From Nitrospirota bacterium (lineage in GTDB: Bacteria > Nitrospirota > Thermodesulfovibrionia > Thermodesulfovibrionales > JdFR-88), in NCBI GenBank assembly GCA_021789555.1, contig JAJYJK010000001.1:147823-204815 (forward strand): a DNA stretch of 56,993 bases, given 5' to 3'. The notes under the pieces are model-generated. The model was not told where the DNA came from, made no database searches, and saw nothing but the letters and a program-made list of their open reading frames with translations. The stretch's first letter is position 1. Each line of letters starts with the position of its first letter. This document shows positions 25,339 to 33,572 of this stretch, in pieces. Position numbers and translations under genes: made by a program.

Positions 25339-26278
25339 CCGCGTTTCCTTCCAAGAGTTCTAGAATCAGTCCCTCAGGCAGGCCGGTATCGCTTGCGATC
25401 ACCCGGTTTAAGCCAAGCGCCCCCATTATCTTAATGATAAGGCCGAGACCGGGTATGATCAAGTCCGCCCTGTCGGGCTCGAGCCCGGCCACGCGCCTCC
25501 TTTTTTCAAGGGGGAGGGAGGCCAGCAGCCGGTATATCTCCAGGAGCCGCTCGAAACCAATTTCATGCCCGTGCACTTTTTCATGCTCGTAGCGGGCAAG
25601 CCCCAGGTCAATGGATGCGCCCGTGGAGGCCGTGCCGCCGGTTATCACGAATGAAACCCCGGCCGGAAGGGGCCAAACGGACTCTTTCAGTCTCAGGGCC
25701 GCCGCCCCGATCTCCCCCTGCATCGCGTCTTTATTTTTGCCCGCAAGCTTTACGACCCCGACCGGGACGCTCCCGGAGCGAAGGAGGGTTTCATCCTCCG
25801 TGAGCATCCACTCGGTGCTGCCCCCGCCGATATCCAGGATAAAGGCGCGGGGCAGGTCGAGAAAACCCATCACCCCCTTCGCCGAAAGCCTCGCCTCCTC
25901 GTCATGGGTAATCGTCTCCAGTCTTATGCCCGTCTCTTTCAGGACGCGCTCGACAAAACTGCCGGCGTTTGCGGCCTCCCTGAGCGCGCTGGTCCCCACG
26001 GCCCTCAAACCGGAGAGGCGGTAGGAAGAGAGCATCCGCCGGTAGCGTTTCAGGGCGTGGAGCGTCCGCTCCATGCTGCGGGGCGAAAGGTCCTTTCCCA
26101 CGCCCCCCGCAAGGCCCTCGGCGAGTCTTGTCGTCGTGCGTTCATACCTCAACCTGCGGAGACGGCCCTCTTCATGAATTTCTTCATCGTGAATTTCATC
26201 ATGAATTTCATCGTCAAGGGCGGCCACAAGCATCCGCACGGCGTTCGAACCGGCGTCTATGGCGGCGAAAATTTTCAT
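25316..26278 (-). CDS. Exopolyphosphatase/guanosine pentaphosphatase family phosphatase (Ppx/GppA)
   Basis: A protein of 320 residues, single-domain length. AAIDAGSNAVRMLVA is the first phosphate loop, LDIGGGSTEWML the second, and ITGGTASTGAS the third, as in the actin-like Ppx/GppA fold. It could hydrolyse polyphosphate or pppGpp. An acidic, His-rich tandem repeat (DDEIHDEIHDEEIHEE, about residues 22-37) is inserted after the first beta-strands and is encoded by near-repeats at 26171-26214. The short length without the C-terminal HD-type domain is common outside enterobacteria. The ATG is 7 nt from a TATAAT box, with no Shine-Dalgarno. Confidence 0.88.
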   Translation of the reverse strand: MKIFAAIDAGSNAVRMLVAALDDEIHDEIHDEEIHEEGRLRRLRYERTTTRLAEGLAGGVGKDLSPRSMERTLHALKRYRRMLSSYRLSGLRAVGTSALREAANAGSFVERVLKETGIRLETITHDEEARLSAKGVMGFLDLPRAFILDIGGGSTEWMLTEDETLLRSGSVPVGVVKLAGKNKDAMQGEIGAAALRLKESVWPLPAGVSFVITGGTASTGASIDLGLARYEHEKVHGHEIGFERLLEIYRLLASLPLEKRRRVAGLEPDRADLIIPGLGLIIKIMGALGLNRVIASDTGLPEGLILELLEGNADGTDRPF

Positions 26279-26285
26279 GGTAGAG

Positions 26286-26291
26286 ATTATA
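26286..26291 (-). promoter_or_regulatory. -10 box 7 nt before the Ppx/GppA start codon
   Basis: TATAAT on the minus strand ends 7 nt before the ATG at 26278. The -35 region is weak. The expected transcript starts at or next to the ATG. Confidence 0.55.
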
Positions 26292-26385
26292 TAGTAAACT
26301 GGGCAGGGCTTAAGATCATAAGAAGTGCAAGGATTTGGACGAAGAATAAAATAAAATTCACTCCTTTATCCGGCTGTAAGGCCGG

Positions 26386-26733
26386 TTACACTCCGCAGTC
26401 TTTCAGTTCTTTATCGACAAACCGGTCAAGATTTTTATTCAACCATGAGTTGATGCTTTCGCCGGAAAGTTTCGCTGACAGGTAAATCTTTCTATGTAAT
26501 TCGGGAGTAATGCGAACGACAAACTTGCCCGTAAAAGGTTTATCGGGAGCCTCGCCGCGCTCTTTGCAGAAAGCAAGATAATCGTCTACAGATTCCTTAA
26601 AAGCCTTTTTAAGCTCCGCGGCGGTCTTCCCCTGAAAAGTCACGACATCTTTAATACCGACTATTTCACCATGGAAGATTTCCGCTTCATCATCAAACGC
26701 TATTTTTGCCGTGTACCCTTTGTATACCATCAT
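26386..26733 (-). CDS. hicB: HicB-family antitoxin
   Basis: A protein of 115 residues. The N-terminal HicB partial RNase-H fold (YTAKIAFDDEAEIFHGEIVG; then FQGKTAAELKKAFKESVDDYL) is followed by a ribbon-helix-helix DNA-binding tail (FVVRITPELHRKIYLSAKLSGES). It neutralises HicA and probably represses the operon. It overlaps hicA by four bases, with toxin first, the usual order for this type. Base composition is AT-richer than the neighbours, a sign of transfer. A short hairpin (26370-26385) directly follows its stop. Confidence 0.93.
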   Translation of the reverse strand: MMVYKGYTAKIAFDDEAEIFHGEIVGIKDVVTFQGKTAAELKKAFKESVDDYLAFCKERGEAPDKPFTGKFVVRITPELHRKIYLSAKLSGESINSWLNKNLDRFVDKELKDCGV

Positions 26734-26984
26734 AGCTTTACTCCTGTTCCAATAAGAAAGCGCCGCATTGATTTAAGCGCTCCCTTAGCGGTTTCCTTGC
26801 CTGGATGCGGGCGGTGAAAAACCGCCCTAACGCCGCCAAGGGCGGTCCGCACCCTTGATCCCCTACCCTCGCTTATTTCAGCACCCATATTCTGCAATAA
26901 AGCCATAATATCATCCCACTTTATGTCCGCTCTGACCGGCTCCTCAAAAATCAGCGCCAGTGTTTTTCTATGTTTAGCGGACAC
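26730..26984 (-). CDS. hicA: HicA-family mRNA interferase toxin
   Basis: A protein of 84 residues, the HicA size. KHRKTLALIFEEPVRADIKW and the region with the catalytic His (AVFHRPHPGKE, H57 or H60) match the double-stranded-RNA-binding-like HicA fold. The toxin cleaves mRNA. The start is a GTG at 26984. A -10 box lies 6 nt upstream and no Shine-Dalgarno is present, so the mRNA is probably leaderless. A perfect inverted repeat covers the promoter spacer and -10 box (see 26991-27019). Confidence 0.9.
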   Translation of the reverse strand: MSAKHRKTLALIFEEPVRADIKWDDIMALLQNMGAEISEGRGSRVRTALGGVRAVFHRPHPGKETAKGALKSMRRFLIGTGVKL

Positions 26985-26990
26985 AAAATA

Positions 26991-27019
26991 ATAGTATCAA
27001 AAAATGATACTAAATACAA
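26991..27019 (-). promoter_or_regulatory. hicAB promoter with overlapping operator palindrome
   Basis: On the minus strand TTGTAT (27014-27019) and TACTAT (26991-26996) are spaced by 17 bp. A perfect inverted repeat, TAGTATCA and TGATACTA with a 5-nt centre (26992-27012), covers the spacer and most of the -10 box. This is where a HicB ribbon-helix-helix dimer would be expected to bind. Confidence 0.75.
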
Positions 27020-27159
27020 GAAATTTATTTTTAAGGGCACCGGGGCGTTGCCGTGCGGCTGCGCCGTCGCGGATGGAACACACACATTTTATATTCAAAT
27101 ATACTCGAGCCCCAATTTAAAAAAAGGGCTGGCTGGAATCCCATATTGCTTTTTTAGGT

Positions 27160-27165
27160 TATAAT
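27160..27165 (+). promoter_or_regulatory. -10 box 8 nt before the orphan sigma-54 regulator
   Basis: TATAAT ends 8 nt before the ATG at 27174, within TTATAATTTCCCGGT. There is no Shine-Dalgarno. No convincing -35 box is seen at 16-18 bp. Confidence 0.55.
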
Positions 27166-27173
27166 TTCCCGGT

Positions 27174-28532
27174 ATGCAGAGCATCCTCATAGTCGAGGAC
27201 AGGCAGGCCATGGCGGACATGCTCAAGGCCACGCTCGAGGGCGAGGGGTTTAGGGCCGTCCTGGCCGGAAGCGCCGGCGCCGCGTTCAAGGCGCTCAAAG
27301 AGGAAAAGATAGACCTGGTGCTTACGGACCTGAAACTGCCGGGGAAAAGCGGGGTCGAGGTGCTAAAGGCATCCAGGCAGGGCGATACGCTCCGGCCGGT
27401 CATAGTGATGACCGCATACGGCTCCGTAGAAGGCGCAGTGCAGGCCATGAGGCTCGGCGCCTATGACTTCATCACGAAACCCTTCGACACCGAGCACCTC
27501 ATCCTGATGATAAAGCGTGCGCTTGAAAACCAGCGCCTGACGACCGAAAACATCCTCATGAAGGAAGAGCTGGGACCCAAGTTCATGCCGGTCATCATCG
27601 GCAGATGTCCCATAATCATGGAGGTGGCCCAAAAGCTGAAACGGGTGGCCCCGGTGAAAAGCACCGTTTTGCTGCTCGGGGAGTCCGGCACCGGCAAGGA
27701 ACTCTTCGCCCGCGCCATTCACTATCTTTCACCGAGGAGGGATTACCCGTTTGTCGCCATAAACTGCGCGGCCATCCCCGAACGGCTCCTCGAAAGCGAG
27801 CTCTTCGGGCATGAAAAGGGCGCCTTTACCGGCGCGGACAAGACGAAACCCGGCAAGTTCGAGCTTGCCCACATGGGCACTGTCTTCCTGGATGAGGTGG
27901 GAGAGCTCGACCTCTCCCTCCAGGCAAAGCTTCTGCGGGTCCTCCAGGAAGGCGAGATAGAGCGCGTGGGAGGGGCGAGGCCCATGAAGATAGACGTCCG
28001 GATGGTGGCCGCCAGCAACAAGGACCTTGAAAAAGAGGTGCAGGGGAGGAATTTCAGGGAAGACCTCTATTACCGCCTCAACGTCTTTCCCCTTCAAATC
28101 CCCCCGCTCCGGGACCGCCGCGAAGACATCCCGCTTCTGGCCGAGTATTTCGTGAAAAAATACATTGCCGAGATAAAGCGCGGGGAGAAAGGCCTTACGG
28201 AAGATGCCCTGCAGGCGCTCTGCTCATACAACTGGAAGGGCAACGTCCGGGAGCTTGAAAACACAATCGAACGCGCCGTCATCCTCTGCGACGGGGACTC
28301 AATCAAACGCGGGCACCTCTGCCTGAACCCCGGCTGCCCCGCCCCCGAGCCTTTGTGCCCGGAGCGCCCACTCGAGGAGGTTTCGCGGCAGGCCCAGAGG
28401 GTCGCGGAAACGGAGCGCATAAGGCAGGCCCTCGCACAAGCCAGGGGCAACAAGACCAGGGCCGCGGCGGCCCTCCAGGTCAGCTACAAGACCCTCCTTA
28501 CAAAGATAAAGGAATACGGACTGGAACAGTAG
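27174..28532 (+). CDS. Orphan sigma-54 dependent response regulator (NtrC family)
   Basis: A protein of 452 residues. The receiver has acceptor D52 (LVLTDLKLPG) and KPF near residue 103. The AAA+ domain has GESGTGKE (about 166) and an intact GAFTGA loop. The Fis-type helix-turn-helix ends with NKTRAAAALQVSYKTLLTKI. No histidine kinase gene is adjacent, so its input and targets are unknown. Downstream genes (yebC and onward) have their own promoter. It is the third sigma-54 activator in the window. Confidence 0.9.
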   Translation: MQSILIVEDRQAMADMLKATLEGEGFRAVLAGSAGAAFKALKEEKIDLVLTDLKLPGKSGVEVLKASRQGDTLRPVIVMTAYGSVEGAVQAMRLGAYDFITKPFDTEHLILMIKRALENQRLTTENILMKEELGPKFMPVIIGRCPIIMEVAQKLKRVAPVKSTVLLLGESGTGKELFARAIHYLSPRRDYPFVAINCAAIPERLLESELFGHEKGAFTGADKTKPGKFELAHMGTVFLDEVGELDLSLQAKLLRVLQEGEIERVGGARPMKIDVRMVAASNKDLEKEVQGRNFREDLYYRLNVFPLQIPPLRDRREDIPLLAEYFVKKYIAEIKRGEKGLTEDALQALCSYNWKGNVRELENTIERAVILCDGDSIKRGHLCLNPGCPAPEPLCPERPLEEVSRQAQRVAETERIRQALAQARGNKTRAAAALQVSYKTLLTKIKEYGLEQ

Positions 28533-28650
28533 GCCGCCTCAAAGTCTGTATGCTTTTGCCCAATCCTGGCAGAAGGCGGACGGAAACGGGCGCTTTCATG
28601 TTATAATTTTGAAGGTTTTATGAATAAAAAGGGGGAAGGATCAGAGACCC

Positions 28651-29403
28651 ATGTCGGGACATTCAAAATGGGCGCAGATAAAACATAAAAAGGCCGCAAC
28701 GGACGTCAAAAAGGGAAAGGTCTTTTCCAAGCTGGCAAAAGAGATATCCGTGGCCGCGAGGCTCGGGGGGGGCGACCCGGCCGGAAACCCGCGCCTGAAG
28801 ACCGTCATAGAGAATGCAAAAGAAGTCAACATGCCCTCGGAAAACATCAAGCGGGCCATACAGAAGGGCACAGGCGAGCTGCCGGGCGCAAGCTATGAGG
28901 AGATAACATACGAAGGCTACGGCCCGGGCGGCGCGGCCATCCTCATTGCGACGCTGACCGACAACAAAAACCGCACCGTGTCGGAGATCAGGCACCTCAT
29001 GTCGAAGCACCACGGCACGCTGGGTGAGACGGGCTGTGTGGCCTGGATATTCGACAAGCGCGGATATATCCTGGTGGACAAAAAGTCCGTCGATGAGGAC
29101 ACACTCATGAGCGTTGCCCTGGACGCGGGCGCGCTCGATATGAAAAATGACCCCGGGGAGGAGAATTTTGAGGTCCTCACCGCGCCCGAAGATCTCGGGG
29201 CGGTGAAGCAGGCCCTCGGGAAGGCCTCCATCCAGGCCAGTCTGGCGGAAGTCACGATGCTGCCCAAAAACTACATCACCCTTGACGCGCACCAGGGCGA
29301 GCAGATGACACGCCTCGTCGAGGCCCTGGAAGACCACGATGACGTGCAGAACGTCTATTCCAATTTCGACATGCCCGAAGAAGTGCTGGAAAAATCCTCA
29401 TGA
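28651..29403 (+). CDS. yebC: YebC/PmpR-family protein
   Basis: A protein of 250 residues, full length. [21 protein letters not shown] is the family start; [15 protein letters not shown] and [13 protein letters not shown] follow. YebC proteins act as transcriptional regulators in some bacteria and as ribosome-associated factors helping polyproline translation in others; which applies here cannot be told. A TATAAT (28602-28607) and a good Shine-Dalgarno (GGGGAAGGA) precede the ATG. In many genomes yebC stands next to ruvC; here it is followed by a DUF502 gene. Confidence 0.96.
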   Translation: MSGHSKWAQIKHKKAATDVKKGKVFSKLAKEISVAARLGGGDPAGNPRLKTVIENAKEVNMPSENIKRAIQKGTGELPGASYEEITYEGYGPGGAAILIATLTDNKNRTVSEIRHLMSKHHGTLGETGCVAWIFDKRGYILVDKKSVDEDTLMSVALDAGALDMKNDPGEENFEVLTAPEDLGAVKQALGKASIQASLAEVTMLPKNYITLDAHQGEQMTRLVEALEDHDDVQNVYSNFDMPEEVLEKSS

Positions 29404-29473
29404 GCGCCCCGCAGAAGCCTGATGTTTTCTCCGCTGCCGGCTTGCCTGCATCAGCAGCATTAGCATTATTATT

Positions 29474-30103
29474 ATGATCCCCATCAGGGCCACCTTCAGA
29501 AGGAAATTCATCGCCGGCATAATGGTCTCCGTACCGGTCCTGGTGTCGGTCCTCGTCGTCGTATGGGTCTTCAAGACGGTGGACAGCTTCCTGAGCCCGG
29601 TCTACGACGGCGTCTTCGGCCGCCACATATACGGCCTCGGCTTTGTCTCGGCGGTGCTCATCGTATTCATGCTCGGCATGGTCTCCACGAACGTCATCGG
29701 AAAGAAGGCGATAAAGGCGATAGAAAAATCCCTCATGGGGGTGCCGATATTAAAGAGCGTGTACTCGCCGATAAAGTCCGTCATGGACGCCTTCTCCAAC
29801 TCCTCCTCGTTCAAGAAAGTCGTCATAGTCGAGTACCCGCGCGCGGGGGCCTATGCGTTTGGTTTTCTCACCAAGGAACACACGGTCAAAAGGCACGAGG
29901 ACGGCACCGTCCAGAACCTTTCGGCCGTTTACATACCCACCAACAACCTCTACCTGGGCGAGATCGTCCTTTTCAGCGAGAAAGAGCTCTTCTATACGGA
30001 CATCCCGGTGGAAGAGGGGGTGAAGATAGTGCTTTCGGGAGGGATAGCGATGCCGCAGGTGATGAGAGAGACCAAAGATGCGTCCCAGAAAACGACCGGT
30101 TAG
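29474..30103 (+). CDS. DUF502-family inner-membrane protein
   Basis: A protein of 209 residues. Two transmembrane helices (about 13-35 and 55-75) are followed by a soluble domain with the family segments GVPILKSVYSPIKSVMDAF, VEYPRAGAYAFGFLTKE and VYIPTNNLYLGE. DUF502 proteins are widespread and lack a firmly established function. The ATG has no clear Shine-Dalgarno. The 3' end overlaps the glmU start by 26 bases, so it is probably cotranscribed with glmU and glmS. Confidence 0.9.
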   Translation: MIPIRATFRRKFIAGIMVSVPVLVSVLVVVWVFKTVDSFLSPVYDGVFGRHIYGLGFVSAVLIVFMLGMVSTNVIGKKAIKAIEKSLMGVPILKSVYSPIKSVMDAFSNSSSFKKVVIVEYPRAGAYAFGFLTKEHTVKRHEDGTVQNLSAVYIPTNNLYLGEIVLFSEKELFYTDIPVEEGVKIVLSGGIAMPQVMRETKDASQKTTG

Positions 30104-31568
30104 CTCCCCCGCCGTAAACCCGCCCCCCCCGGCAATACGTGCCCCAGGGACCCGGACGACTGCCTGCGTGGTCCTTGCGGGTGGACTCGGCACCAGGATG
30201 AAATCCGCGCTGCCGAAGGTCCTGCATGCCGTCTGCGGCCGCCCCATGATAGCTTACGCCCTGGAGGCCGCGATGGCGCTTAAACCGCAGAGGACGGTCA
30301 TAGTCACCGGCAGGCAGACGCATGAACAAATTAAAGACGCGCTGGCCCCCTATGCGGACAGGGCGAAAACGGAAATCAGCTTCGCGCTCCAGGTGAAACC
30401 CCTCGGCACCGGCCATGCGCTCCTGGCGGCCGTGAAGGAGCTTGGAGATGATTTCAGCGGCAGCGTCGTCGTCCTGAACGGCGACTTCCCGCTGATAAAA
30501 CCGGCGACACTGAAAAGGCTCCTCTTGCTGCATGGCAAAAACAGAAACTCCATTTCGCTTGGCTCCTTCATGACGGAGGACCCTGGCTCCTACGGTCGCG
30601 TCCTCAGGGACCCCGGCGGGATGCCGGCCAGGATAATCGAAAAGACGGACCTGGCAGCCGGGGACGAGGAGATAAAAGAGGTCAACAGCGGGCTCTACGT
30701 CCTCGAACCAGAGGCCCTGAAATTGGTTGGCGACATAAGGTTAAACCCCAGGAAGAAGGAATATTATCTTACCGATATCCTTGCCCTCGCCCGCCGGGAG
30801 GGGCTCAGGGCGGGGGCCTGCCGGGTTGCCTCCGAAGAGGAGTTCGCGGGGGTAAACGACCTGCGGGAACTCGGCCTGGCCGAGGCCGTCATCAGGCGCA
30901 GGATCGTCTGCGGGCTCTCCGAAAAAGGGGTGCGCTTTATCGCCCCCGAAACGGTCTTTATCGATTCCGGCGTAAAAATCTCCCCCGGCGCTCTCATCTA
31001 TCCGAACGTGCACCTTCAGGGCGTCACGGCAGTGGGGAAAGGGTGCATTATTTACCCCAATGTGCGTATAATAGATAGCGTCATTAGGGAGGGGGCGGTC
31101 ATACTGGATTCTTCCTTGATCGAAAATTCCGAAGTCGGGGAAAAAGCCCAGGTGGGTCCGTTTTCGCATCTGCGCCCCGGCGCCCGGATAAAATCTTCCG
31201 CAAAGATCGGCAATTTCGTCGAGATAAAAAATTCAACCATAGGGGAAGGCGCCAAGGCCATGCACCTCTCCTATATCGGCGACGCCTCAGTCGGCAGCTC
31301 CGTGAATATCGGCGCGGGCACCATAACCTGCAACTATGACGGCGTCAGTAAACACAGGACCGTCATAGGAGACGGGGTATTTATCGGCAGCGACAGCCAG
31401 CTCGTGGCGCCCGTGGCCGTAAAGAAGGGCGCATACGTGGCCGCGGGCACCACCGTGACGGAAGACGTGCCGGCCGGCTCCCTTGCCATAAGCAGGGTCC
31501 GGCAGAAAAACGTGATGGGGTATGTCGGCAAGAGAAAGGCCAGGGCGAGGGCCCGCGAAGATAAATGA
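30078..31568 (+). CDS. glmU: Bifunctional GlcNAc-1-P uridylyltransferase/GlcN-1-P acetyltransferase GlmU
   Basis: A protein of 496 residues. The uridylyltransferase loop LAGGLGTRMKSALPKVL begins at about residue 33, so there is an extra N-terminal tail of about 25 residues rich in Pro and Arg. The left-handed beta-helix acetyltransferase domain includes KIGNFVEIKNSTIGEGAKA, MHLSYIGD and NIGAGTITCNYDG. GlmU makes UDP-GlcNAc for peptidoglycan and lipopolysaccharide. I kept the ATG at 30078, inside the DUF502 3' end, because no later start leaves the nucleotide-binding strand intact. glmS follows after 21 bp, so two UDP-GlcNAc steps are cotranscribed. Confidence 0.95.
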   Translation: MRPRKRPVSSPAVNPPPPAIRAPGTRTTACVVLAGGLGTRMKSALPKVLHAVCGRPMIAYALEAAMALKPQRTVIVTGRQTHEQIKDALAPYADRAKTEISFALQVKPLGTGHALLAAVKELGDDFSGSVVVLNGDFPLIKPATLKRLLLLHGKNRNSISLGSFMTEDPGSYGRVLRDPGGMPARIIEKTDLAAGDEEIKEVNSGLYVLEPEALKLVGDIRLNPRKKEYYLTDILALARREGLRAGACRVASEEEFAGVNDLRELGLAEAVIRRRIVCGLSEKGVRFIAPETVFIDSGVKISPGALIYPNVHLQGVTAVGKGCIIYPNVRIIDSVIREGAVILDSSLIENSEVGEKAQVGPFSHLRPGARIKSSAKIGNFVEIKNSTIGEGAKAMHLSYIGDASVGSSVNIGAGTITCNYDGVSKHRTVIGDGVFIGSDSQLVAPVAVKKGAYVAAGTTVTEDVPAGSLAISRVRQKNVMGYVGKRKARARAREDK

Positions 31569-31589
31569 AAAGAAACGCTTTCACCGGAA

Positions 31590-33509
31590 ATGTGCGGAAT
31601 CATAGGCTATACCGGGCCTAAAAACGCGGTTGCGGTCGTCATCGAGGGTCTAAAACGCCTCGAGTACAGGGGTTACGACTCCGCCGGGGTCGCCTTCGCC
31701 CAAAAGGGGAAGATAAAGACCGTGCGCTCGGTCGGCAAGATAGGCCGGCTCGAAGACATCCTCGGCGACCGGCAGCAATACAGGAAATCCGGGGCGGTCA
31801 TCGGACATACGCGCTGGGCCACCCACGGCGGCCCTTCAAAGAGAAACGCGCACCCGCATAAATCCGGCAGCATCGCCGTCGTCCATAACGGCATCATAGA
31901 AAACTACCTGCCTCTTAAAAAAAAGCTCAAAGACGCCGGCTACGAGTTTCTCTCCGACACAGACACGGAAGTGATATGCCATCTCATAAACCACCGCCTG
32001 CGGGAGTTTCACTTCGAGGACGCGGTGCGGGCGGCCGTAGGGGAGCTGAAAGGGGCCTACGCCCTGGCCATAATAAACGGGGAGGAGCCGGAGAAGATAA
32101 TCGGCGTCAGGCGTGACAGCCCCCTTGTGCTCGGCGTTGGGGAAGGCGAGTTCTTCCTCTGCTCCGACGCCTCCGCCTTTCTCGCCCACACCAAAAAGGC
32201 CGTCTTCCTCGAAGACGGCGAGATGGCCGTCATCACGCGGGGCGGCTATAAAGTTATGCGCACTGACGGCAAGGCGTCCGGTGTAAAAATCCCCCAGTCG
32301 CTGCCCTGGAGCGAAAGCATGGCCGAGAAAAACGGCTACAAGCATTTTATGCTCAAGGAGATAGACGAGCAGCCGAGGGCCGTGGCGGACACCATCAGGG
32401 GCAGGATACTGCCGGGCGGAGACGGGATCAACCTGGAGGAGTTCGGCCTCAGCGACAAAGGGCTCAAGAAGATAGAGAAGGTGCTCATAGTGGCCTGCGG
32501 CACTTCCTGGCACGCCGGGCTCGCCGGAAGGTTCATGATGGAGCAGATGGCCCGCATGCCCGCGGAGGTCGATATAGCCTCGGAGTTCAAATACAGAAGG
32601 CCCATCCTGAAGGGCAATGAGCTTTTCATATCGATATCGCAGTCCGGCGAGACCGCCGACACCCTTGCGGCGCAGCGGCTCGCCAAAAAGGCCGGCCTTC
32701 AGACGCTCGCCATTACCAACGTCGTGGGCAGCACCGCCCAAAGGGAAGCCGACGCCGTCTTCTTCACCAGGAGCGGGCCCGAGATCGGGGTAGCCTCCAC
32801 CAAGACCTTTACGGCCCAGCTTTGCGCCCTCTACATGCTCGCGGTCGCCGTGGCCCGGGCAAAGGGGACCATTGACAGGCGCACGAGCAAACGCCTCATC
32901 CAGGACCTGGTCGAGCTGCCCGGCAAGATAGAGGACATCCTCAACCGGAAAGCGGAGATGGAGAAGATCGCAAGAAGGCATTTCAAGAAAGAGCACTTCC
33001 TTTTCCTTGGCAGGGGGATAAGCTATCCCATCGCCCTCGAGGGCGCGCTGAAACTCAAGGAGATATCCTATATCCATGCCGAGGGCTACCCGGCGGGGGA
33101 GATGAAGCACGGTCCCATAGCCCTCATAGACGAGGAGATGCCGGCCCTCTTCCTGCTGCCCCTGAAGAGCCAGTTCATGGAAAAGATAATCTCGAATATG
33201 CAGGAGGTAAGGAGCAGGAACGCCCGGGTCCTGCTGGTAACAGACGGGCTGGTCACAGACGGTCAGGGGCCCGCCGCCAATGATGAAAAACCTGCCGTCA
33301 CCGGGAAGGAAAGTCTCACCAGGGAGCAAGACGGGGAGTTTGAGGCATTTCCCGCGGAGGGCGTCTTCAGGGTGCCCGACGCGAATGAGTTTCTTCTGGC
33401 AGCGCTCATGGCGGTGCCGCTTCAACTCCTCGCTTATTATATAGGGGTCCTGAGAGGGTGCGACGTCGATCAACCAAGGAACCTTGCAAAGAGCGTCACG
33501 GTCGAATAG
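31590..33509 (+). CDS. glmS: Glutamine-fructose-6-phosphate aminotransferase GlmS
   Basis: A protein of 639 residues. It starts MCGIIGYTG, so C2 is the glutaminase nucleophile. The SIS domains carry ACGTSWHAGLAG and SISQSGETADTLAA; the C terminus is DVDQPRNLAKSVTVE. It makes glucosamine-6-phosphate. The usual length is about 605-610 residues. The excess is an insertion of about 30 residues near 549-580, before the final VPDANEFL segment, and it opens with a tandem VTDGLVTDG encoded by two 15-bp near-repeats (33234-33263). No glmS ribozyme is visible upstream; the gene is 21 bp from glmU. Confidence 0.97.
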   Translation: MCGIIGYTGPKNAVAVVIEGLKRLEYRGYDSAGVAFAQKGKIKTVRSVGKIGRLEDILGDRQQYRKSGAVIGHTRWATHGGPSKRNAHPHKSGSIAVVHNGIIENYLPLKKKLKDAGYEFLSDTDTEVICHLINHRLREFHFEDAVRAAVGELKGAYALAIINGEEPEKIIGVRRDSPLVLGVGEGEFFLCSDASAFLAHTKKAVFLEDGEMAVITRGGYKVMRTDGKASGVKIPQSLPWSESMAEKNGYKHFMLKEIDEQPRAVADTIRGRILPGGDGINLEEFGLSDKGLKKIEKVLIVACGTSWHAGLAGRFMMEQMARMPAEVDIASEFKYRRPILKGNELFISISQSGETADTLAAQRLAKKAGLQTLAITNVVGSTAQREADAVFFTRSGPEIGVASTKTFTAQLCALYMLAVAVARAKGTIDRRTSKRLIQDLVELPGKIEDILNRKAEMEKIARRHFKKEHFLFLGRGISYPIALEGALKLKEISYIHAEGYPAGEMKHGPIALIDEEMPALFLLPLKSQFMEKIISNMQEVRSRNARVLLVTDGLVTDGQGPAANDEKPAVTGKESLTREQDGEFEAFPAEGVFRVPDANEFLLAALMAVPLQLLAYYIGVLRGCDVDQPRNLAKSVTVE

Positions 33510-33526
33510 CAGGGGAAGGGAAAAAG

Positions 33527-33556
33527 TTGATTAAAATCAAGCAATTTTGTTATTTT
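33527..33556 (+). promoter_or_regulatory. Likely promoter of the UvrD/PcrA helicase gene
   Basis: TTGATT (33527-33532) and TATTTT (33551-33556) are spaced by 18 bp. The -35 region is part of an inverted repeat TTGATT-AA-AATCAA (33527-33540). AAGGCGGG precedes the helicase ATG. Confidence 0.5.
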
Positions 33557-33572
33557 ATTAAGGCGGGCAATA

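Noticed and set aside
27130-27150. Sigma-54-like TGGAATCCCATATTGC before the regulator at 27174
   Set aside because: GG and GC are one base too far apart, and a TATAAT lies in a better place.
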